Assembly (NCBI RefSeq): GCF_023156535.1
Contig: NZ_JALNMH010000012.1
Location: 1-64,000 of the forward strand
DNA length: 64,000 bases
Direction of reading: 5' to 3'
From: Pseudomarimonas salicorniae
Lineage (GTDB): Bacteria; Pseudomonadota; Gammaproteobacteria; Xanthomonadales; Xanthomonadaceae
How positions within the stretch are numbered: the first letter of the stretch is position 1; each line of letters begins with the position of its first letter. The notes under the pieces are model-generated. The model made no database searches. It had not been told where the DNA came from and was given only the letters and a program-made list of their open reading frames with translations. Made by a program: the position numbers and the translations under genes. Below are positions 18,772-27,242 of the stretch, one piece after another.

Positions 18772-20034
18772 ATGCTCTATCGCATGCATGAGCTGTCGCG
18801 GGCGCTGATGAGCCCCTGGGTGTACGGCGCGGAGGCCGCTGCCAAGATGTTTTCCTCGCCGGACAGCTGGCTGTCGCGGCTGCCGGGCGCCGAGCGCATC
18901 GCCGCCACCAACGAGCTGCTGTACCGGATCGGCAAGGGCTACGAGAAGCCCGAGTTCGGCATCCACAGCATCGAGGCCCACGGCCACGCGCTGCCGGTGG
19001 TCGAGATCGAAGCCGAACGCAAGCCGTTCTGCCGCCTGCTGCGCTTCAAGCGCTACAGCGACGACTCACAGGTCATCGACGACCTGCATGACGACCCCAA
19101 GGTGCTGGTGGTCGCGCCACTTTCCGGCCACCACTCGACCCTGCTCCGCGACACCGTGCGCACCTTGCTACAGGACCACAAGGTGTGGATCACCGACTGG
19201 ATCGACGCGCGCATGGTGCCGCTGTCGGACGGGCCGTTCCATCTCGATGACTACATCGAGTATGTACAGGCCTTCATCCGCAAGATCGGCGCGAAGGACC
19301 TGCACGTGATCTCGGTCTGCCAGCCCACCGTTCCGGTGCTGGCAGCCGTGTCTCTGATGGCCTCGCGCGGCGAGGCGACTCCTCGCAGCCTGACCTTCAT
19401 GGGCGGGCCGATCGATGCACGGCGCAGTCCGACCGCGGTCAACAACCTCGCCACCACCAAGCCGCTGTCCTGGTTCCAGAACAACGTCATCCACGAGGTG
19501 CCCGAGAACTACCCGGGCATGGGTCGCAAGGTCTATCCCGGATTTCTCCAGCATGCCGGCTTCGTCGCCATGAATCCCAGCCGCCATGCCACCTCGCACT
19601 GGGACTTCTACCGCGACCTGGTGCGCGGCGACCTCGAGGACGCCGAGGCCCACCGCCGCTTCTACGATGAATACAACGCGGTACTCGACATGGCCGCCGA
19701 GTACTACCTCGACACCATCCGCATCGTCTTCCAGGAACACCTGCTGCCCCGCGGCGCCTGGGAGGTGCGCGGCGAGAAGGTGCAGCCGGAGGCTATCCGC
19801 GACAGTGCCCTGCTGACCATCGAAGGCGAACTGGACGACATCTCCGGGCTCGGCCAGACCCAGGCCGCGCATGACCTGTGCCGCGGCGTGCCCAAGGCCA
19901 AGGCCCGGCACATCACCGTCGAGGGCGCCGGACACTACGGCATCTTCAGCGGCCGGCGCTGGCGCCAGGTGGTCTATCCGCAGGTCCGCGAGTTCATCCG
20001 CGCCCACGCCGGCCCGGCGCGCGGCAAGCGCTGA
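18772..20034 (+). CDS. phaZ: Intracellular polyhydroxyalkanoate depolymerase
   Basis: Alpha/beta-hydrolase that mobilises stored polyhydroxybutyrate granules. Its 420 residues match the length and register of Ralstonia PhaZa1: the nucleophile Cys183 in ISVCQPTVPVL, Asp355 in EGELDDISGLG and His388 in GAGHYGIFSG all fall at the residue numbers known for that enzyme. The N-terminal PHB-depolymerase region (MLYRMHELSRALMSPW) is present. The ATG at 18772 has GGGAGGA upstream. No PHA synthase, phasin or thiolase lies within the window, so the storage genes are elsewhere. A methyltransferase gene follows after four bases. Confidence 0.93.
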   Translation: MLYRMHELSRALMSPWVYGAEAAAKMFSSPDSWLSRLPGAERIAATNELLYRIGKGYEKPEFGIHSIEAHGHALPVVEIEAERKPFCRLLRFKRYSDDSQVIDDLHDDPKVLVVAPLSGHHSTLLRDTVRTLLQDHKVWITDWIDARMVPLSDGPFHLDDYIEYVQAFIRKIGAKDLHVISVCQPTVPVLAAVSLMASRGEATPRSLTFMGGPIDARRSPTAVNNLATTKPLSWFQNNVIHEVPENYPGMGRKVYPGFLQHAGFVAMNPSRHATSHWDFYRDLVRGDLEDAEAHRRFYDEYNAVLDMAAEYYLDTIRIVFQEHLLPRGAWEVRGEKVQPEAIRDSALLTIEGELDDISGLGQTQAAHDLCRGVPKAKARHITVEGAGHYGIFSGRRWRQVVYPQVREFIRAHAGPARGKR

Positions 20035-20038
20035 GGCG

Positions 20039-20641
20039 GTGGCCAAACAGTACGATCGCGACTACTACGACCGCTGGTATCGCGGCGCGGTCGGCGCCGA
20101 GCGCCGGGCGCACACCGCGCGCAAGGCCGCGGTGGCGGTGGCGACCTGCGAGTACTACCTCGGCCGGCCGCTGCGCAGCGTGCTCGATATCGGCTGCGGC
20201 GAAGGCCACTGGCGGGCACCGCTGCTCAAGCTTCGCCCCAAGCTCGACTACCTGGGCCTCGACGGCAGCGAGTACGCGGTATCGCGCTACGGCCGCAGTC
20301 GCAATCTTCGGCTGGTGCGCTTCGGCCAGCTGGAATCGCTGCGCTTCGACCGCAGCGTCGACCTGATCGTCTGCTCGGACGTCCTGCACTACCTGCCGGC
20401 GACGGAGATCAAGCGCGGGCTGTCGGGCTTTCCCGAACTGGCCCACGGCATGGCCTTCATCGACCTGTTCTGCCGCGGCGATGACGCCGAGGGCGACCAC
20501 GAGGGTTTCTTCGCCCGCAGCGCCCTGTTCTACGCCCGGCAGTTCGCCGCCATCGGCCTGCGCCCGGTCGGCACCCATTGCTACCTGCTGCCGGCATACC
20601 AGCAATCGATCGCTCGTCTGGAGCAGTCGGGGCTGGGCTGA
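20039..20641 (+). CDS. Class I SAM-dependent methyltransferase
   Basis: 200-residue Rossmann-fold methyltransferase of unknown substrate. Motif I is LDIGCGEGHWRAPLL (about 53-67). The acidic motif II region reads LDYLGLDGSEYAV, and motif IV is DLIVCSDVLHYL. The N-terminus KQYDRDYYDRWYRG resembles small-molecule or TPR-linked methyltransferases. The GTG start at 20039 lies four bases after phaZ, so it is probably translated from the same message. No ATG fits upstream of the conserved N-terminus. Confidence 0.82.
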   Translation: MAKQYDRDYYDRWYRGAVGAERRAHTARKAAVAVATCEYYLGRPLRSVLDIGCGEGHWRAPLLKLRPKLDYLGLDGSEYAVSRYGRSRNLRLVRFGQLESLRFDRSVDLIVCSDVLHYLPATEIKRGLSGFPELAHGMAFIDLFCRGDDAEGDHEGFFARSALFYARQFAAIGLRPVGTHCYLLPAYQQSIARLEQSGLG

Positions 20642-20676
20642 GCCCGCGATCGAAGCGGCCGGCAGGATGCGCGCTT

Positions 20677-20982
20677 CGGGCGCGAAGTTCGCATTCGCCC
20701 CGGCCCCGCTGTAGGAGCCAGCTTGCTGGCGATAGGCGTCCCGGACGGAACGATCGCCAGCAAGCTGGCTCCTACACGCAACGTCGCTGCCAGGTCCGGT
20801 TTGCGCTGCAAAGCAGGCCTTGCCGCAGTCAAATTGTGGGAGTGCCCTCGGGCGCGACCGCAGCGCTACGGATTCACCACAGACCGCGGCCAGAGCGGAA
20901 CTCCTCGGTCGCGCCCAAGGGCACTCCCACAGAATATCGGCCCATTTGATGAACCGTGGCGAATGCGCACTCTGCGCCCAAA
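20677..20982 (+). repeat. Composite repeat, copy I (R1 at 20711-20775 plus R2 at 20836-20930)
   Basis: About 306 bases made of four modules: a GGGCGCGAAGTTCGCATTCGC arm-like end (21 bases, shown as GGGCGCGAAGTT plus CGCATTCGC), an R1 hairpin, a 60-base linker, and an R2 hairpin with arms GTGGGAGTGCCC / GGGCACTCCCAC followed by an ATATCGGCCCATTTGATG tail. The whole block recurs in reverse orientation at 37289-37595, and the R1-linker-R2 core recurs at 54905-55124. It fills the space between the methyltransferase and srkA genes; no gene is seen here. Confidence 0.85.
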
Positions 20983-21037
20983 CCTGTGTCTCGCTTGGCG
21001 CGGCGACTTCGCGACCGCTCCGGGCTAACATCGCGCG

Positions 21038-22054
21038 ATGCTCCCTGCCCTGCCCGCCGATGACACGGCCACACCAGACCATCCCTTCTCCGGGCTCGAT
21101 CCGCAGGCTGTGGTGGAGGCGCTGGAGGCGCTGGGCCTGCCCTGCGATGGCCGGGTGCTGGCCCTAAACAGCTACGAGAACCGGGTTTTCAGGGTCGGCA
21201 TCGAGGACGCCGCGCCGCTGATCGCCAAGTTCTACCGCCCCGGGCGCTGGACCGACGCCGCCATCGCCGAGGAACAGGCCTTCGCGGCGGAACTGGCCGC
21301 CGCCAATGTCCCGGTCGTGCCGCCGCTCTCGACGCACGGGCGCAGCCTGCACCCGCACGGCATCCATCGCATCGCCCTGTTTCCGGTGCGCGGAGGGCGC
21401 GCCCCGGAGATGGGTGACCGGGCGACGCTGACTTCGCTCGGCCGCTTCCTCGGCCTGCTGCACAGCGTTGGCGCGCGGCGGCCATTCAGCCAGCGGATCA
21501 GCCTGGACATCGAGCGCTACGGAGATACCGCGCTGGATGCCCTGCTCGACTCACCGTTGCTGCCGACCGAGCTGGCCGACAACCTCGCCGCGCTGGGCGA
21601 CGCCGTACTCGACCGCGTCGAGGAGCGCCTTGAACGCATCGATCCGCCGATGATCCGCCTCCACGGCGACTGCCACGCCGGCAACGTGCTGTGGCTGGAC
21701 GACGCGCCGCAGTTCGTCGACCTCGATGACTGCCTGATGGGCCCTGCCGTCCAGGACCTTTGGATGCTGGTCTCCGGCAGCGCCGAAGAACAACGCGAGC
21801 AGATGGACTGGGTGCTGGAGGGCTACCGCACCTTCCGCGAATTCGACGCCCACGAACTGGGCCTGATCGAGGCCCTGCGCTCGCTGCGCCTGCTGCATTT
21901 CCACGCCTGGGTCTGCCAGCGCTGGGACGATCCCGCCTTCCCCGCTGCTTTCCCCTGGTTCGGCGAGCGCCGACACTGGGAGCGCCTGCTGCAACAGCTG
22001 CAGGAACAACTTGCCGAACTCCAGGAGCACTCGCCGTGGGACATGCCCGACTGA
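21038..22054 (+). CDS. srkA: Stress response Ser/Thr kinase SrkA (YihE/RdoA)
   Basis: Cytoplasmic kinase of the aminoglycoside-phosphotransferase fold that protects against stress-induced death in E. coli. It has 338 residues. NSYENRVFRVGIED is the nucleotide-binding loop and LIAKFYRPGRW carries the Lys. The catalytic loop is IRLHGDCHAGNVLW and the metal-binding motif is FVDLDDCLMGPAVQDLWML. The ATG start lies at 21038. The gene overlaps the following cyclophilin gene by 19 bases. Confidence 0.9.
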   Translation: MLPALPADDTATPDHPFSGLDPQAVVEALEALGLPCDGRVLALNSYENRVFRVGIEDAAPLIAKFYRPGRWTDAAIAEEQAFAAELAAANVPVVPPLSTHGRSLHPHGIHRIALFPVRGGRAPEMGDRATLTSLGRFLGLLHSVGARRPFSQRISLDIERYGDTALDALLDSPLLPTELADNLAALGDAVLDRVEERLERIDPPMIRLHGDCHAGNVLWLDDAPQFVDLDDCLMGPAVQDLWMLVSGSAEEQREQMDWVLEGYRTFREFDAHELGLIEALRSLRLLHFHAWVCQRWDDPAFPAAFPWFGERRHWERLLQQLQEQLAELQEHSPWDMPD

Positions 22055-22938
22055 CCGCCGCCCTGATCGCCCTCGCCGCCGCCCTGCCGGGCAGCGCGAC
22101 CACGCTGACCACGGCCGAGGTGCTGGCGCAGAGCGCGCCGCAAGAATGGAAGGAGATCCCTGCCGACCGCCTGCTCGTGATGGATATCGAACGGGGCCAG
22201 ATCCTCCTCGAGCTGGCGCCGGAGTTCGCTCCCGAGCACGTCGCCAATATCCGCATCCTGGCCGGCCAGGGACACTGGGACGGGCTTGCCATCCTGCGCT
22301 CGCAGGACAACTACGTGGTCCAGTGGGGCGATCCCAATGCCGAGAAACCCGAGGCGCGGCGCGCCCTGCGCCAGGCGAAAGAGAGGCTGCCGGCGGAGTT
22401 CGATCGTCCGGTCGACGGCCTGCCCTTCGAGGCCCTGCTCGACCCCGACGCCTACGCCGCGCGGACCGGGTTCTCGCTGGGCTTCCCGGTCGGCCGCGAC
22501 GCCGACAACCAGCGCACCTGGCTGCTGCACTGCTACGCCACCCTCGGCGCCGGCCGCGACATGGCGGCCGACAGCAGCACCGGGGCGGAACTGTATGTGG
22601 TGACCGGACACGCGCCGCGCCACCTCGACCGCAACATCACCACCGTCGGCCGGGTCATCGAGGGCATCGAGCATCTCAGCAGCCTGCCCCGCGGCACCGG
22701 GCCGCTGGGCTTCTACGAGAGTCCGGAGCAGCACGTGCCCATCCGCCGCATCCGGCTTGCCGCCGACCTGCCCGAATCCGAGCGGCCCCGCCGCGAGCGC
22801 CTCGACACCCACAGCCGCAGCTTCCGCCTGCTGATCGAGGCCCGCCGCCATCGCCGCGAAGAATGGTTTGTCAATCCCGTCGGCCGCCTCGAGGTCTGCA
22901 ATGTGCCGCTGCCGGTCAGGACCGTGGCCGAGGGGTGA
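22036..22938 (+). CDS. Secreted cyclophilin-type peptidylprolyl isomerase
   Basis: 300-residue predicted periplasmic prolyl isomerase. A signal peptide (about 1-22, [16 protein letters not shown]) precedes the cyclophilin core: [43 protein letters not shown], then [33 protein letters not shown]. The core carries an insertion of about 60 residues between the second and third motifs. The GTG at 22036 is preferred because GGAG lies just upstream and it alone leaves a signal peptide; the reading upstream lies inside srkA in another frame. The overlap suggests coupling with srkA. Confidence 0.83.
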   Translation: MGHARLTAALIALAAALPGSATTLTTAEVLAQSAPQEWKEIPADRLLVMDIERGQILLELAPEFAPEHVANIRILAGQGHWDGLAILRSQDNYVVQWGDPNAEKPEARRALRQAKERLPAEFDRPVDGLPFEALLDPDAYAARTGFSLGFPVGRDADNQRTWLLHCYATLGAGRDMAADSSTGAELYVVTGHAPRHLDRNITTVGRVIEGIEHLSSLPRGTGPLGFYESPEQHVPIRRIRLAADLPESERPRRERLDTHSRSFRLLIEARRHRREEWFVNPVGRLEVCNVPLPVRTVAEG

Positions 22939-22966
22939 CGGGCTGGTCGGCAGGTTCGGGCGAAAA

Positions 22967-23174
22967 GCAGACGTTCATAGGGTGCGGCTGGCCGCACCGG
23001 GCGTAGCGTCCGAACGCCCGTATCGGTGCGCCCAAGGCGCACCCTATGGGGCTTCGCTGACGCCCAACGAAGCCCGACTGTAGGAGCTCACATGGGCGCG
23101 GCCGCGGCGTGGCGTGTTCTCCACAGACCGAGGCCAGGACGAACCTCCGCGGTCGCGGCCATGTCCGCTCCTAC
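22967..23174. repeat. R3 element plus R2b hairpin
   Basis: R3 (22967-23080) runs from GCAGACGTTCATAGGGTGCG through two nested hairpins: GGTGCGGC-TG-GCCGCACC, and GGGCTTCG-CTGACGCCCAA-CGAAGCCC near its end. R2b follows directly (23080-23174), with arms related to GTAGGAGC..CATGGGCGCG and CGCGGCCATG..GCTCCTAC. The same R3-R2/R2b order occurs at 30202, 44281 and, inverted, at 55125. The rest of the 22939-23314 gap shows no gene. Confidence 0.8.
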
Positions 23175-23314
23175 GAAAAGCCTGCCCATCCGAGGCCGCG
23201 GCGAACGGCAAACAAGCGCCCGAATGCGCCCGTCGGCCCTACCGGCCCCCTCAGGTTTACCCCGCCCCCACGCTGTAGCAGACTTCGAAGGCTGGACCGA
23301 CCGAGACGCCCACC

Positions 23315-23791
23315 GTGACTACCCTGCTGATCATCACCGGACTGCTCACGATCGCCTGCATCGTGCTCGGACTGCAGGCCTGGCGCGACCGGCGCCGGCA
23401 CAACGAGCTGCGCCGCCTGCTGGACAACGCGGATGCGCTGGAGGAAGTGCTTCATCAGGCCCGCAAGCGGATGACCGACATGCGCGCCGTGGTTGGCCGG
23501 GTGGCCCCGGACATCGGGGCGGTCGCCCAGGCGTCCCTCGAGGCGGACGGTCCTGTGCAGCAGGGCCTGCGCAACGTACTTGAGCACCGGCTGTGGATCG
23601 CCAAGAATGCCGACTCTGCATCGCTGCACGAGCTGCAGCGCGCGGTGGCGGCTTTGCAAAGATCGCACAACCAGATCGCCCAGCGCCTTGAACAGCTGGA
23701 GGGCGCCGGGGCCGAGCTCGAGGAGGCGGCCCGCGCCGTCGAGGAGCAGGAGGCCCGTGAGCCTTCGTCGCTGCGCCGCCACGAGCCATGA
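23315..23791 (+). CDS. Membrane-anchored coiled-coil protein of unknown function
   Basis: 158 residues, not recognised. An N-terminal membrane helix (TTLLIITGLLTIACIVLGL, about 2-20) is followed by a basic stretch (RDRRRH) and heptad-rich charged helices to the end (LRRLLDNADALEEVLHQ; LQRSHNQIAQRLEQLEGAG), so a cytoplasmic coiled coil is likely. The start is GTG at 23315. Its stop overlaps the ATG of the Maf gene as ATGA, implying cotranslation. Codon use and GC match the neighbours, so it is probably a real gene. Confidence 0.65.
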   Translation: MTTLLIITGLLTIACIVLGLQAWRDRRRHNELRRLLDNADALEEVLHQARKRMTDMRAVVGRVAPDIGAVAQASLEADGPVQQGLRNVLEHRLWIAKNADSASLHELQRAVAALQRSHNQIAQRLEQLEGAGAELEEAARAVEEQEAREPSSLRRHEP

Positions 23792-24381
23792 ACGAAGCGC
23801 CGCAGCATCCTCCGCTGATCCTCGCCTCAACCTCCTCCTATCGCCGCGAGCTGCTGCAGCGTCTTCGATTGCCGTTCCGCTGCGAGCGGCCGCAGGTGGA
23901 GGAGGCCCAGCAGGCGAATGAAACCGTGGAATCGATGGTGGCGCGACTGGCCCGGGCCAAAGCCGCGGAGGTCGCATCACGTCATCCCGAGGCGCTGGTG
24001 ATCGGCTCCGACCAGGCAGCCAGCCTCGGCGGTCGCGCGCTGGGCAAGCCCGGCGGGCGGGACCGGGCCATCGAGCAGCTGATGCAGTGCTCGGGGCGAC
24101 CGGTCGAGTTCCACACCGCGGTCTGCCTGCTCGGCCCCGGCGGCCTGGAGTTCGCGGCCATGGACACCACGCGGGTGCGCTTTCGCACACTCGAGGCCGA
24201 AGCGATTGCCCGCTATGTGGAGGCCGAGCAGCCGTTCGACTGCGCCGGCAGCTTCAAGTGCGAAGGGCTGGGGATCTGCCTCTTCGAGGGACTCGACAGC
24301 GAGGACCCGACCGCCCTGGTCGGCCTGCCGCTGATCGCGCTGTGCAAGCTGCTTCGGCGCGCCGGCGTCGAGCTTCCCTGA
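23788..24381 (+). CDS. Maf family nucleotide pyrophosphatase, YceF-like
   Basis: Hydrolyses non-canonical or modified nucleoside triphosphates. The YceF (MafB) branch acts on 7-methyl-GTP in E. coli. In 197 residues it shows the N-terminal ILASTSSYRRELLQRL phosphate-binding loop, LVIGSDQAASL, GKPG, GRPVEFHTAVCLL, and the C-terminal DCAGSFKCEGLGICLFE with VGLPLIALCKLL. The GSFKCEGLG and SDQ spelling fits YceF better than YhdE. It is translationally coupled to the coiled-coil gene. Confidence 0.9.
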   Translation: MNEAPQHPPLILASTSSYRRELLQRLRLPFRCERPQVEEAQQANETVESMVARLARAKAAEVASRHPEALVIGSDQAASLGGRALGKPGGRDRAIEQLMQCSGRPVEFHTAVCLLGPGGLEFAAMDTTRVRFRTLEAEAIARYVEAEQPFDCAGSFKCEGLGICLFEGLDSEDPTALVGLPLIALCKLLRRAGVELP

Positions 24382-24416
24382 GCGCCGGTGTCGGGGGCCT
24401 TTCCCGCCTCGCCGGA

Positions 24417-26264
24417 CTAATCCGACCGCTCCACCGGAGTCGCGATCACCGGATGCCAGTCGCGACTGTCGGTGCGCGCCTCCAGCTGCAGCCAGAAGCG
24501 GCCGTGGGGCAGGCTGTCCGGCAGCCGCAGCTGCCAGCCCACGTCGGGCATGGAGGGGTCGCCGGTCTCGCCGAGGATCCCGGCCAACGAAGGCAGCGAC
24601 ATGGGCCACTCCGGCACGCTCGGCGCTGCGCCCGACACCCGCAGGCGAAGGCCACTGACGCCGCTGCCGCCAGCGATGGCCCAGCCGCCTATGGTCTGCC
24701 CCGGCCGAACGCGGGCCCCTTCCACCAGATCGATATAGCCGACCACCGGCGGCTCGCAGCGGCCCGGCGTACCCGCCTGCAGTCGAAACAGCGCAAGACG
24801 CTGGTCACCGCGATCCGACCACAGCTCATCGCTCCAGCGCGCATGGGGATGTCGGAGGCAGAACGTCCACAGCCAGGCGGGGCGATCACGCAGGGTCAGC
24901 GCAGCCGGTTCGATCACCACCAGGCCATCGCTGGCACCCACCGCGTCCAGCGCCCGGGCATCGCGGCCCATCCGGGAGAGCTCGCGCTGCCTGCCGTGCT
25001 TGAAATTGTGCGGATGGTCCAGCACAAAGACCGGCCGCGGCGAGCCCTCTGCGGCGTAGCGCTGCTCCAGCTGGGCGGCGAGCAGGAAATGGTCGACCGC
25101 CAGCGGTGCGCCGGGCGGCAGCTGTTCCAGCCGCGGCGCCAGTGCGGCGGCGAGCTCGCCCGCGCCAACGAAGTTGTCCGGGTAGAGACGGCTGCCGGCC
25201 AGGCTGGAGGCGGCAAAGGACACCACCGTCAGGTAGACGGCACCGAGCGTGCACACCAGCGCGCCCAGCCCCAGCGTCCAAGCGCGCAGACGGGCGCCCA
25301 GCGACGTCCAGGCAAGGCCCAGCGGCAAGGCCAGGGCGAGGTAGGCCGGCGCAGGCCAGTGCAGTCGGCTGCGCTGGCTGTCCGCCCACGGGCCGATCAG
25401 CCAGATCAGCACGAGCAGTGCAATGCCCCAGGCGCCAAACACCGCAACCGTCGGCGTGGCCCGGCGAGAGCGCCAGCCCGCCCAGAGCAGCAGGGCGTAG
25501 AGCAGAGGACTGACCACGACCGCCTGCAACAGGGGGTCGGCCAGCAGATGTGGCTGGAAGTCGAAGGCGTGACGCTCGGCGAACTGGAAGCGCAGGGTCT
25601 GGCCATCGCCGGCCAGCATCTGCCAGAGCACGGGCGCAAGTCCGAGCGCCAGGCCAAGGCAGGCCGATGCGAGCACGCGCCCGTGCAGCAGGCCGCGCAG
25701 GCCGGGCAGCGCCAGCACGGCGAGAGCGGCCGCAGCCAGTGGCAACACGAACCGGTAATGGGCGAGCGTGCCGAGCAGCAGGCCGCCGGCCAGCCAGAGC
25801 GGCCCGAATCGATCCCCGCGCAGGGCAAGCCCGGCGCCATACAGGCAGAGCAGCACGGCGAGGTTGATGCCAACGTCGGGCAGCATCATCACCCCAGACA
25901 ACCCCATCATCGGCGGCAGCGAGGCCAGCAGCAGCACGCGCCATCCGGTCTCCGGCCCGGCCTCGCGCACGGCGACCCGGTAGAGCAGCCACAGCGTGGC
26001 CCAGGACATGAGCAGGCCGGGCAGGCGGATCGCCATCGCGGCATCTCCAAGCAGCGCGGTCGACAGGGCGATCAGCCAGGGCGTCAGGCCGGGCACGTCG
26101 TCGTAGGCCGGCGCCGGATGACGGGATTCCAGCCAGTAGAAGGCCTCGTCGCCGAACAGCGGCAGCTGCCAGGCCAACAGCAGTTTCAGCGCCTGCAGCG
26201 CCAGCACCGCAATGGCCGTGGGCGGCAGACCGCGAATCCCGCCCTCACCCGTGGCTGGGTACAC
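24417..26264 (-). CDS. GT39/ArnT-like membrane glycosyltransferase
   Basis: 615-residue polytopic membrane protein of the PMT/ArnT superfamily, which transfers sugars from polyprenyl-phosphate donors. The first periplasmic loop has the signature FGDEAFYWLESRHPAPAYDD with the catalytic DE pair and the following YDDVPGLTPW. About ten membrane helices fill residues 20-400. The C-terminal part is a soluble periplasmic region rich in Trp and Arg. GTG at 26264 is chosen because AGAAGGAG precedes it by six bases. It is divergent from moxR with only 32 bases between starts. The acceptor is unknown. Confidence 0.78.
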   Translation of the reverse strand: MYPATGEGGIRGLPPTAIAVLALQALKLLLAWQLPLFGDEAFYWLESRHPAPAYDDVPGLTPWLIALSTALLGDAAMAIRLPGLLMSWATLWLLYRVAVREAGPETGWRVLLLASLPPMMGLSGVMMLPDVGINLAVLLCLYGAGLALRGDRFGPLWLAGGLLLGTLAHYRFVLPLAAAALAVLALPGLRGLLHGRVLASACLGLALGLAPVLWQMLAGDGQTLRFQFAERHAFDFQPHLLADPLLQAVVVSPLLYALLLWAGWRSRRATPTVAVFGAWGIALLVLIWLIGPWADSQRSRLHWPAPAYLALALPLGLAWTSLGARLRAWTLGLGALVCTLGAVYLTVVSFAASSLAGSRLYPDNFVGAGELAAALAPRLEQLPPGAPLAVDHFLLAAQLEQRYAAEGSPRPVFVLDHPHNFKHGRQRELSRMGRDARALDAVGASDGLVVIEPAALTLRDRPAWLWTFCLRHPHARWSDELWSDRGDQRLALFRLQAGTPGRCEPPVVGYIDLVEGARVRPGQTIGGWAIAGGSGVSGLRLRVSGAAPSVPEWPMSLPSLAGILGETGDPSMPDVGWQLRLPDSLPHGRFWLQLEARTDSRDWHPVIATPVERSD

Positions 26265-26296
26265 TGCCAACTCCTTCTGCGCAGGAAGCTTCGCCG

Positions 26297-27238
26297 ATGT
26301 CCGACGCCGCGATCCTAACCGACCAGCGCCGCGAGTCCCTGCAGCGGGCGATCGCCCAGGTGAACGCGCTGGTCCTGGGCAAGGCGCGCCAGGTGGAGCT
26401 GGCCTTTGCCTGCCTGCTGGCCGGGGGACACCTGCTGATTGAGGATCTCCCAGGCCTTGGCAAGACCACCCTTGCCCGCTCGCTGGCGGCGACGCTCGGC
26501 CTCGACTTCCAGCGCATGCAGTTCACCGCCGACCTGCTGCCTTCCGACATCCTCGGCGTATCCATCTTCGACCAGGAGGCCCGGCGCTTCGCCTTCCATC
26601 CCGGCCCGGTGTTCACCCAGCTGCTGCTGGCCGACGAGATCAACCGCGCGCCGCCGCGCACCCAGAGCGCCCTGCTCGAAGCCATGGCCGAACAGCAGGT
26701 GACGGTCGACGGCTCGAGCCATGAGCTGCCCTCGCCCTTCTTCGTCATCGCCACCCAGAACCCGGTCGATCTTGCCGGCACCTTCCCCCTGCCCGACTCG
26801 CAGCTCGACCGGTTCCTGATGCGGATCGTCCTCGGTTACCCCGACGCTGCGGCCGAGCGCGACATGCTGGCCGGCGAGACGCGCCAGCGGCTGATCGCGC
26901 GCGCCACCCCGCTGCTCGACGCCGCCGAGGTGCTGGCCCTGCGCGAGGCCGCGCTCGGGGTCCACGCCAGCGAACGCCTGATCGCCTACCTGCAGGCCCT
27001 GCTCGCCGAGAGCCGGCGTCATCAGGGCGTGCGCGTCGGCCTGTCACCGCGTGCAGGCCTCGCCCTGCTCCGCGTGGGCAAGGCGCTGGCCGTGCTGCGT
27101 GGTCAGGATCACGTGGTGCCCGAGCTGCTGCAGGAAGCCTTTGTCGAGGTCGCCGCGCACCGGCTCGGCGTCGACGCCGAGGGACCGGGCGCCGAGGACG
27201 TGGCCCGCGCCATCCTGCGGGCGGTACCGGTGAGCTAG
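26297..27238 (+). CDS. MoxR family AAA+ ATPase
   Basis: Chaperone-like AAA+ ATPase that usually acts with DUF58/VWA partners. In 313 residues, Walker A is GLGKTTLARSLA, Walker B is LLLADEINRAPPRTQSALLEAM, sensor 1 is FFVIATQNPVD, and the arginine-finger region is LPDSQLDRFLMRI. The C-terminal lid contains VRVGLSPRAGLALLRVGKALA. The ATG start has GGAAG upstream. It leads a MoxR-DUF58-TgpA operon; DUF58 follows after four bases. Confidence 0.93.
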   Translation: MSDAAILTDQRRESLQRAIAQVNALVLGKARQVELAFACLLAGGHLLIEDLPGLGKTTLARSLAATLGLDFQRMQFTADLLPSDILGVSIFDQEARRFAFHPGPVFTQLLLADEINRAPPRTQSALLEAMAEQQVTVDGSSHELPSPFFVIATQNPVDLAGTFPLPDSQLDRFLMRIVLGYPDAAAERDMLAGETRQRLIARATPLLDAAEVLALREAALGVHASERLIAYLQALLAESRRHQGVRVGLSPRAGLALLRVGKALAVLRGQDHVVPELLQEAFVEVAAHRLGVDAEGPGAEDVARAILRAVPVS

Positions 27239-27242
27239 CGCA

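Noticed and set aside
20677-20982. Insertion sequence
   Set aside because: No transposase ORF, no short terminal inverted repeats at the block ends and no visible target-site duplication.
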